From assembly GCA_023432655.1 (NCBI GenBank), contig JAEYUK010000065.1, forward strand, positions 1-15,543: a DNA stretch of 15,543 bases. The letters are read 5' to 3'. The notes under the pieces are model-generated. The model was given only the letters and a program-made list of their open reading frames with translations. It was not told the DNA's origin and did not search any database. How positions within the stretch are numbered: the first letter of the stretch is position 1; each line of letters opens with the position of its first letter. This DNA is from Pseudomonadota bacterium (GTDB lineage: Bacteria; Bdellovibrionota; Bacteriovoracia; Bacteriovoracales; Bacteriovoracaceae). Positions 6,517 to 12,128 of this stretch are shown here, piece by piece. Made by a program: the position numbers and the translations under genes.

Positions 6517-7359
6517 ATGAAGAATATTTGGGTACCGTTATCTGGGCAAGTGGCCCAACAACGAAAAGTTGAAACCATTGCCAACAATGTGGCGAATGCT
6601 AATACTGTTGGTTTCAAAAAAGATCAGCTCGTCTTTAAGGAACATCTGACTGCCCTCACTAAAGGTGTAGAGGATATCGATATCCCTCGCAAAGAATTCT
6701 CTCCGGCAGATTTCTACCACACACAAGGTGCTGAAAATGCCATGGTGGCCGTTGATGGTAGCTTCACTATTTTTGAACAAGGGACTCTCATTCCCACTCA
6801 AAACCCACTCGATGTCGCACTAAAAGGCGAAGGCTTTCTAGAAGTACTGACTCCTACAGGAGTGCGTTTCACCCGAAAAGGTAATCTTTCTCTTAATCGT
6901 GATGGAGAACTGGTCACTGACCAGGGCTACAGGGTTCTCAGCGCTCTTAATGCCTCACCAGAGAGCTTACGAGAACCTGCCTCGATGGATTCCTTCCCTC
7001 GTCCGGAAGAGCGGATCTTGCGTGTTCCTACGAACACGAAGCTCACCATTTCCAATGAGGGTGAAATTCTTACTCGAGATGGGGCCGTCGGAAAACTTTC
7101 AGTGGTTGAATTCAAAGACATTCATGCTCTTCGTAAAGAAGGCAACGCTCTCTACATAACACCCGATGAAAATAATGTTGTTAGAAACGATATAAAGACC
7201 AACGTTCACCAAGGTTTCCTGGAAGGATCAAACGTTAATGCGATTGAAGAGATGTCGGAGCTCATTAAGGCCCACCGACATTTTGAATCCATTCAAAAGG
7301 CGATCAATGCCTACGACCAGATCTCAGGAAAAGCCGCTAACGAACTTGGGAAATTTTAA
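6517..7359 (+). CDS. flgF: Flagellar basal-body proximal rod protein FlgF
   Basis: 280 residues from the ATG at 6517. FlgF is a rod subunit exported by the flagellar type III apparatus and has no cleaved signal. The N-terminal rod/hook signature ETIANNVANANTVGFKKDQ lies near residue 20. The GEGFLEVLTPTGVRFTRKGN region is the shared flagellar basal-body domain. The C-terminus has NVNAIEEMSELIKAHRHFE. A longer frame reaches TTG at 6460, but that codon is part of the -12 promoter element and so is not translated. An in-frame ATG at 6505 is possible but lacks an RBS. The chosen ATG has GGAG only 3 nt away, which is tight, and that RBS lies in a hairpin. It is first in the operon, 13 nt before flgG. 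FlgF was chosen over FlgG because the next gene is the better FlgG match. Confidence 0.92.
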   Translation: MKNIWVPLSGQVAQQRKVETIANNVANANTVGFKKDQLVFKEHLTALTKGVEDIDIPRKEFSPADFYHTQGAENAMVAVDGSFTIFEQGTLIPTQNPLDVALKGEGFLEVLTPTGVRFTRKGNLSLNRDGELVTDQGYRVLSALNASPESLREPASMDSFPRPEERILRVPTNTKLTISNEGEILTRDGAVGKLSVVEFKDIHALRKEGNALYITPDENNVVRNDIKTNVHQGFLEGSNVNAIEEMSELIKAHRHFESIQKAINAYDQISGKAANELGKF

Positions 7360-7372
7360 TTAGGAGAATGAT

Positions 7373-8158
7373 ATGATTCGCGCACTCCACACTTCAGCAA
7401 CCGGGATGGCCGCACAGGAATCAAACGTGAATACGATATCCAACAATATCGCTAACGTTAATACAACCGGCTTTAAAAAGCAGAGAACGGAGTTCGACGA
7501 TCTTCTCTATGAAACAGTTCAGGAAGCCGGCGCCAAATCATCCGGCACCACTGAATACAGCGTAGGCCACCAGGTAGGTTCCGGGGCCAAGGTTTCGGCC
7601 ACCCGTAAAATTCACTCTCAAGGCTCTCCGCAAATGACCAATAACCCTTATGACCTGATGGTTAATGGCGAAGGCTTCATGGGTGTCATTGCACCAAATG
7701 GTGAATTAAAATTCACACGAGATGGTTCATTCAACGTTGATGCTCAAGGAAATCTGGTCTCCCGTGCCGGTCACCGGGTCTTTCCTGGAATCGTCATTCC
7801 TCCCAATATTATGAAAATTAATATCGCTGAGAACGGTTTGGTTGAAGCCTTCACTCGTGATTCAGTTGAGCCGGTCAATCTAGGGCAGGTTCCTGTTTTT
7901 ACCTTCGTAAACCCAACAGGTCTTCGCTCTGACGGAGGCAACCTTCTGGCGGCTACCGCGGGTTCAGGTCAGGCGATTCAAAACGTCCCAGGAGAGAACG
8001 GTTCAGGTATCCTTATGCAAGGTGCGATTGAAGCCTCCAATGTCAATGTAATGAATGAAATGACTGATCTTATTAAAGCGCAACGAGCTTATGAGATGAA
8101 TTCGAAAGTAATGGGTGTAGCTGATCAAATGCTTCAAACGGTTAACAACATCAGATGA
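7373..8158 (+). CDS. flgG: Flagellar distal rod protein FlgG
   Basis: 261 residues, the standard FlgG length. FlgG builds the distal rod that passes through the P and L rings. It begins MIRALHTSATGMAAQESNV, a near-canonical FlgG N-terminus, and continues ISNNIANVNTTGFKKQRTEFDDLLYE. The middle has LMVNGEGFMGVIAPNGELKFTRDG, and the C-terminus GAIEASNVNVMNEMTDLIKAQRAYE forms the coiled-coil rod helix. AGGAGA lies about 5 nt upstream of the ATG. The stop overlaps the flgA start by 4 nt, so translation is coupled. Confidence 0.97.
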   Translation: MIRALHTSATGMAAQESNVNTISNNIANVNTTGFKKQRTEFDDLLYETVQEAGAKSSGTTEYSVGHQVGSGAKVSATRKIHSQGSPQMTNNPYDLMVNGEGFMGVIAPNGELKFTRDGSFNVDAQGNLVSRAGHRVFPGIVIPPNIMKINIAENGLVEAFTRDSVEPVNLGQVPVFTFVNPTGLRSDGGNLLAATAGSGQAIQNVPGENGSGILMQGAIEASNVNVMNEMTDLIKAQRAYEMNSKVMGVADQMLQTVNNIR

Positions 8159-9036
8159 TAAATAAAATTATTGCGACTTCATTCTTGTTTATCTTTAGTG
8201 GTTTCGCCTTGGCCTGTGAAATTCACCTACCGGCACATTTAGTTGTCTTAAGTGATCACGCCCAATTGGATAAAACCATCCACCATAGTGGATGCACTGA
8301 TGAGACCATTAAAGAATTTGCCGGCATCCTTGGCTCAATGGAAGGTAAAATTCCGGCTTACCAACTCAAGCGGATGCTGAAAGTAAATAATGAAGCTATC
8401 AACATCCAACCCGCTCAGATTCAAATTCAACACCTGAGTCACCTCATCAGGGAACAAATGCCCCTTCCTTCTGGCATTCATTTAAAGTCCCTCTCAGCGA
8501 TCAATACTTCGGAAGTTTTGACTCTCACTGAAGGTGATAAGATTCAAGTCGAATGCACGAACTGTCTCTATGGCGTGAACCAACCGATCAATGTGAATGT
8601 CACAGGCTTTGACGGAAGCCAACGTTCACTGGTGGTCGAGGCCAGTTTTCGGAAAATGGTCAGGGCCTACAAAGTCCAAACTTTTCACCCGGCTTTTTCT
8701 GAAATTTCATCCAGCTCTTTAACGGAAGAATTAGTTGAAGCCATTCCTCATACAGATCTAGTCACAGATCTATCAACCTTGAAATTTTTTAAAGTGAATA
8801 AACCCATTAAGGCCGGAAGTCTTCTGCGTCGATCGGATCTTAATGCCCTTAATCTCGTCAAGGCCGGTTTAAAAACCGAAGTCATCATTGAGAACTCACT
8901 CTTAAAACTTAAGACCCATGGAGTGAGCCGCGGCAACGGTTCTCTGGGTGATTTTGTTGAAGTCTTTCATCCTCAAAAGAATAAAAAATACTTAGGTAAA
9001 GTTATAGATATCAACAAAGTGTTAGTCGAATTATGA
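8155..9036 (+). CDS. flgA: P-ring assembly chaperone FlgA (SAF domain)
   Basis: 293 residues. FlgA is a periplasmic chaperone that helps FlgI form the P ring around the rod. The N-terminus is a Sec signal (hydrophobic residues 5-20) with Ala-Leu-Ala before Cys21, consistent with signal peptidase I. The -3 residue is Ala, not Leu, so it is not a good lipobox. The C-terminal third has the SAF/FlgA pattern FFKVNKPIKAGSLLRRSDLNA (cited about 211-231), then a repeat of beta strands ending GDFVEVFHPQKNKKYLGKV. Residues 21-165 are diverged. Four cysteines (21, 47, 134, 137), the last two as CTNC, suggest disulfides in the periplasm. It overlaps flgG and flgH by 4 nt each, and the neighbour order supports the name. 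Confidence 0.9.
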   Translation: MINKIIATSFLFIFSGFALACEIHLPAHLVVLSDHAQLDKTIHHSGCTDETIKEFAGILGSMEGKIPAYQLKRMLKVNNEAINIQPAQIQIQHLSHLIREQMPLPSGIHLKSLSAINTSEVLTLTEGDKIQVECTNCLYGVNQPINVNVTGFDGSQRSLVVEASFRKMVRAYKVQTFHPAFSEISSSSLTEELVEAIPHTDLVTDLSTLKFFKVNKPIKAGSLLRRSDLNALNLVKAGLKTEVIIENSLLKLKTHGVSRGNGSLGDFVEVFHPQKNKKYLGKVIDINKVLVEL

Positions 9037-9815
9037 GAATTTTATTTTTATTACTTACGTTAAATCTGGTCTCTTGTGCTCAGTATGTGAATCAATTCCA
9101 CCGTCAAATCGATCGGGAAGATCGTCAGGTGTCGGAATCCAGCGACCGTTATGAGAAAGGCTATACAAATAGCTATCAACGGGAGCGAGATCGCATGCGT
9201 CCTGAGAATGACAAACGACCAATCAAGGACCCAGTGACCTATTCTTTGGGCGCTCGTCCTTCCGGCCAAATCAGACCACCGGTGAAACGCGAGTACCGCC
9301 CGCAGCGCTATCAGGCCAATGATTTTGTGGATAATGAATCCAGTGGTTCCCTCTGGGCCAATCAAGGATCAAGTGCTTCTCTCTTCACGTATCAAAACGA
9401 TAAGCGTGTGGGTGACATGGTGATCATTAATGTCCTGGAAAACCTTCGAAACCAAATTTCGGCTGAGTTAAAGCGCACGTTTCCGGATAAGCCTAAAAAG
9501 AAAATCGCTAAAGACGGTGAAGCGAAGCCCGAAGAACGACCAGCTCCGACTACGGCGGCAGCGCCTGCTAATTCTTCAGACAACGAAATGGACATGAAGG
9601 TTTATGACAAGATTTCCGGGAGCGTAATTGAAGAAGTCAGTCAGGATTACATTCTTCTTCGTGGGATGAAGGAAGTGATTTTTAAAAAGGAAAAAAGATC
9701 CATTGAAGTCCAAGCACTTGTGTCAAGAAAGGACATCATGGAAAATGATTATGTGAACTCGGATAAACTTCTTGAGTCACGGGTCTTCATTCTAAGGGAC
9801 AGATACAATGATTAA
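9033..9815 (+). CDS. flgH: Flagellar L-ring lipoprotein FlgH
   Basis: 260 residues. FlgH forms the outer-membrane L ring. The N-terminus is a lipoprotein signal with lipobox LVSC, Cys15 being the lipidated residue. The family core starts at SGSLWANQGSSASLF (about 109-123) and runs through DKRVGDMVIINVLEN. The end has the diverged but recognisable SRKDIMENDYVNSDKLLESRV. Unusual are a long charged N-terminal segment (16-105, rich in Arg, Asp and Gln) and a low-complexity Lys/Pro/Ala/Glu linker (about 149-185) splitting the core. The start overlaps flgA by 4 nt and the stop overlaps flgI by 8 nt. Identification rests on the core motifs plus position; it is clearly more diverged than FlgI. Confidence 0.9.
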   Translation: MRILFLLLTLNLVSCAQYVNQFHRQIDREDRQVSESSDRYEKGYTNSYQRERDRMRPENDKRPIKDPVTYSLGARPSGQIRPPVKREYRPQRYQANDFVDNESSGSLWANQGSSASLFTYQNDKRVGDMVIINVLENLRNQISAELKRTFPDKPKKKIAKDGEAKPEERPAPTTAAAPANSSDNEMDMKVYDKISGSVIEEVSQDYILLRGMKEVIFKKEKRSIEVQALVSRKDIMENDYVNSDKLLESRVFILRDRYND

Positions 9816-10806
9816 ACTTCTCCCCCTCTTTCTTTGCCTCAGCTCTTTATCGGCCCTGGCCAATACCAGCCGTTTAAAGGATCTCATCACAATTAAAGGG
9901 GTCAGAGAGAATCCACTTATTGGATACGGGTTAGTCATAGGCCTTAATGGTACCGGCGACGGCGGTGGTGAAATCACTAATACTTCTCTTAAAAAAATGT
10001 TCCAGACTCTGGGTTTAAACCCTCAGAAAGAAGTTACTTCTAAAAACGTTGCGGCCGTTATCGTAACAGCGAAACTTCCTCCCTTTGGAAGACTCGGCCA
10101 AAGAATGGACGTAACCATCTCTTCCATCGGAGACGCTTCCTCTTTGGCCGGGGGAACTCTTCTCGTGACTCCTTTAAAGGGTGGCGATGGTCAGATCTAT
10201 GCTGTGGCCAACGGCCAAATCTCCATCGGTGGACTTGATCAAGGAAAGAAGCTCGCGACGACTGGTCGTATCCCAGAAGGCGGGATCATTGAAAAGGAAC
10301 TGGAGCTCTCATTTAACAATAAAAAAGCTATCCGTATGGCCCTCAATAATCCGGACTTCACTACGGCTGCTCGAGTTGAGCGCACCATTAACCAGGAACT
10401 CGGTGGCAAGTATGCAACCGCTGCGGACTCAACCACAATTGATGTGATCATCCCGACTTACTATGAAAGAAAAGTTGTGGAACTTATCGCCAATATCGAA
10501 AACTTTAAAGTAGTGGCAGACACTCCCGCTAAAATCGTAATCAATGAACGTACCGGAACCTTAGTCGCCGGCGGTGACATTGTGATTAAAAAATCGGCCA
10601 TAAGCCACGGTGACCTGGTTTTAGAAGTTAAAGGCGGAGCAGGCGGGTCAGGTACTGGAGCGGTCCAATTAATGGAACAAACCACTACCATCAATGACTT
10701 AGTTAAGGCCTTGAATGCTTTAGGAACGAAACCTGAAGATCTTATTTCCATCTTCCAGGCCTTAAAGCAAAATGGCTCCCTTTTGGCCGAAATCGAACTC
10801 ATTTAA
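9808..10806 (+). CDS. flgI: Flagellar P-ring protein FlgI
   Basis: 332 residues; FlgI is usually about 350-370. It forms the periplasmic P ring. A Sec signal (1-18, cut near ALA-N) precedes SRLKDLITIKGVRENPLIGYG and the signature GLVIGLNGTGD. NVAAVIVTAKLPPFGRLGQRM, ISSIGDASSLAGGTLLVTPLKG and the C-terminal LNALGTKPEDLISIFQALK are strongly conserved. The shortfall lies in one place: after ISHGDLVLEV, where most FlgI proteins have a VSQPxPF-type stretch, this one has a Gly/Ser-rich turn (GGAGGSGTG) and resumes about 20 residues later. The start overlaps flgH by 8 nt. The final gene of the overlap chain, it is followed by a 121-nt gap with hairpins. Confidence 0.96.
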   Translation: MIKLLPLFLCLSSLSALANTSRLKDLITIKGVRENPLIGYGLVIGLNGTGDGGGEITNTSLKKMFQTLGLNPQKEVTSKNVAAVIVTAKLPPFGRLGQRMDVTISSIGDASSLAGGTLLVTPLKGGDGQIYAVANGQISIGGLDQGKKLATTGRIPEGGIIEKELELSFNNKKAIRMALNNPDFTTAARVERTINQELGGKYATAADSTTIDVIIPTYYERKVVELIANIENFKVVADTPAKIVINERTGTLVAGGDIVIKKSAISHGDLVLEVKGGAGGSGTGAVQLMEQTTTINDLVKALNALGTKPEDLISIFQALKQNGSLLAEIELI

Positions 10807-10813
10807 GGACAAC

Positions 10814-10852
10814 GGGAAGATTTTTCCCAGGGGTGTTTTTCGCTAACACCCC
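10814..10852 (+). promoter_or_regulatory. Tandem hairpins between flgI and flgJ
   Basis: GGGAA (10814-10818) pairs with TTCCC (10824-10828) over a 5-nt loop. One base later GGGGTGTT (10830-10837) pairs perfectly with AACACCCC (10845-10852) over TTTCGCT. No U-tract follows the second stem (CCTCTCTAAAA), so it is not a standard terminator. It could be a processing or stability element, or a partial attenuator between the ring genes and the junction genes. Confidence 0.6.
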
Positions 10853-10885
10853 CCTCTCTAAAAATGCTACACTGTAAAGAGAATC

Positions 10886-10923
10886 TCATCAGGATGATGG
10901 GGTCCCCAAAAAACCAGGATGGT
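10886..10923 (+). promoter_or_regulatory. flgJ leader with two GGA hairpins
   Basis: TCATCAGGATGA (10886-10897) folds with GGA in or next to the loop. GGGGTCCCC follows (10899-10907). ACCA-GGA-TGGT (10913-10923) then forms a 4-bp stem around GGA, or a 3-bp stem around AGGAU, covering the ATG at 10919 and the AGGA that would serve the TTG at 10928. The stretch 10887-10905 matches the flgF leader 6498-6516 at 17 of 19 bases. Candidate CsrA sites; inferred. Confidence 0.45.
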
Positions 10924-10927
10924 AAGA

Positions 10928-11269
10928 TTGAAAATCAATCCTCAGCTACAAGCACTCCCTGCGCAAAGAACAAATCCGGTTAAACCTTTTGAAGAAATTG
11001 CAGAAGGTATGGAAGCCAATTTTACTTCGCACATGCTGGCAGAAATGAGAAAAACTATCCCAAAAGAAACGCCTGATTCTTCCAGCATGGAGTATTACAA
11101 TTCCTTACTGGATTACGAAAGAGCGCAAACTATGGCAAAATCAGATAGTGGTCTGGGAATAAAAAAAGTTATTCTAGACCAGATAGTGCCCCAGCACATG
11201 AAACACTATCTCAAGAACGCTCAACCTCATGTTCGTCAAGGAATGACGAAGGAGAACACAAATGAGTAG
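10928..11269 (+). CDS. flgJ: Rod-binding protein FlgJ (single-domain, no muramidase)
   Basis: 113 residues from TTG at 10928, or 116 from ATG at 10919. I prefer TTG because AGGA (10916-10919) lies 8 nt before it, whereas the ATG has no Shine-Dalgarno at a usable distance; PBP1A and flgK also start with TTG. The protein matches the FlgJ N-terminal rod-binding domain: FEEIAEGMEANFTSHMLAEMRKT, then SMEYYNSLLDYERAQTMAKSDSGLGIKKVI. This domain caps the growing rod in the periplasm. The C-terminal peptidoglycan hydrolase domain found in enterobacterial FlgJ is absent, so wall penetration needs a separate enzyme. The short C-terminal tail is charged. It overlaps flgM by 8 nt. Confidence 0.85.
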   Translation: MKINPQLQALPAQRTNPVKPFEEIAEGMEANFTSHMLAEMRKTIPKETPDSSSMEYYNSLLDYERAQTMAKSDSGLGIKKVILDQIVPQHMKHYLKNAQPHVRQGMTKENTNE

Positions 11270-11588
11270 CATCGATACACGTTCAGCATTTTTTCCTCGC
11301 AGCCGCGATGTTAAAAGCGAATCTGCCCAGGGTGGACAGAAAGTTGACGGAGCTCAGCGGAACACAACTGAACGCGCTTCCGAAATCGCACAAAAGACCT
11401 CTACTGACGCTAAAGTGAGCATCCCTGAAGGTGTTAAAGAATTCTCTCGAATTAAGAAAGCGGCGATGAGCGCTCCAGAAACTGACAATTCGGAAAAGAT
11501 TGCTCGCCTTAAGGCCCAAATCCAGGATGGCAGTTATCAAATCGATTACGATGCCCTAGCGGATAAAATCCTCACTTCTGAGTTTTAA
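11262..11588 (+). CDS. flgM: Anti-sigma-28 factor FlgM
   Basis: 108 residues, near the usual 90-100. FlgM holds the late flagellar sigma factor FliA until the hook is finished and FlgM is exported. The N-terminal 60 residues are polar, rich in Ser, Gln, Lys and Thr and probably disordered, as needed for export. The conserved sigma-binding part is C-terminal, about residues 74-108: NSEKIARLKAQIQDGSYQID then YDALADKILTSEF. The start overlaps the flgJ stop by 8 nt, with AAGGAG about 8 nt upstream. Position before flgN, flgK and flgL matches many proteobacteria and supports the call. No sigma-28 promoter is visible before it, so it should be made with the sigma-54 operon. Confidence 0.9.
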   Translation: MSSIDTRSAFFPRSRDVKSESAQGGQKVDGAQRNTTERASEIAQKTSTDAKVSIPEGVKEFSRIKKAAMSAPETDNSEKIARLKAQIQDGSYQIDYDALADKILTSEF

Positions 11589-11599
11589 GAGGTTTTACC

Positions 11600-12103
11600 A
11601 TGGATAAGCGTATGGATGAGCAAAGACTCCACTACCAGCGTGTCTTGAGCGTTTGGGAAGGCTTCTGCCAGCTCCACAAGGATTTGTATGATTTAACTTG
11701 CGAAGAGTATCTTACTCTCCTCGCCAGTGACATCGACAAACTGGAATCCATGCTTCCAGTGAAAGAAGAAATCATTTCTAAAATCAATGAACTTGAAAAA
11801 GAAAGAACTGAGTTGATTGAAAAATTAAATCACTCCGGTCTTTTTACGCTTAAAATTGAGCGTGCCGGCGACTTGTTGACTGTTTTCACAACACTCGACA
11901 ATTCACTCCCAATTCCGGCCCTCCGAAATCTGAATAGCCTTCTCTTAGATATCATTCACAAGATTCAGGATCAGAATAAAAAGAACCAACAGTTCTTAAA
12001 TAAGGCCATGCTCTCCCTCCGCGATGTTAAACAAGGCTTTACCGGGAAAAAAACATACACCACTTATGGATCTGACGGACATGCCCGTTCGATCAATAGG
12101 TAA
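11600..12103 (+). CDS. flgN: FlgN-type export chaperone for FlgK and FlgL
   Basis: 167 residues, an all-helical coiled-coil-like protein with no signal or membrane segment. FlgN binds the C-termini of the junction proteins FlgK and FlgL in the cytoplasm and delivers them to the flagellar export gate. Family traits seen are leucine-rich helices (about 15-75, LYDLTCEEYLTLLASDIDKL), a second helix with NKKNQQFLNKAM (about 128-140), and the typical C-terminal YGSDGHA. Sequence conservation in FlgN is low, so position just before flgK and flgL carries weight. The start is ATG at 11600 with AAGAGG (11587-11592) 7 nt upstream, 11 nt after flgM; an in-frame ATG at 11612 is an alternative. Confidence 0.85.
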   Translation: MDKRMDEQRLHYQRVLSVWEGFCQLHKDLYDLTCEEYLTLLASDIDKLESMLPVKEEIISKINELEKERTELIEKLNHSGLFTLKIERAGDLLTVFTTLDNSLPIPALRNLNSLLLDIIHKIQDQNKKNQQFLNKAMLSLRDVKQGFTGKKTYTTYGSDGHARSINR

Positions 12104-12111
12104 TTAAGCAC

Positions 12112-12128
12112 AGGGGACCAAGGATTGG
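12112..12128 (+). promoter_or_regulatory. flgK start hairpin CCAA-GGA-TTGG
   Basis: AGGGGA (12112-12117) is the likely Shine-Dalgarno, 7 nt before the TTG start. Between them CCAA (12118-12121) and TTGG (12125-12128) form a perfect 4-bp stem around GGA, with the TTG start inside the right arm. CAAGGAU matches the core of the CsrA consensus CARGGAU. Structure seen, regulation inferred. Confidence 0.45.

Noticed and set aside
10894..10983. Small ORF (29 codons) starting ATGATGGGG before flgJ
   Set aside because: No Shine-Dalgarno, overlaps flgJ out of frame, and no recognisable product.
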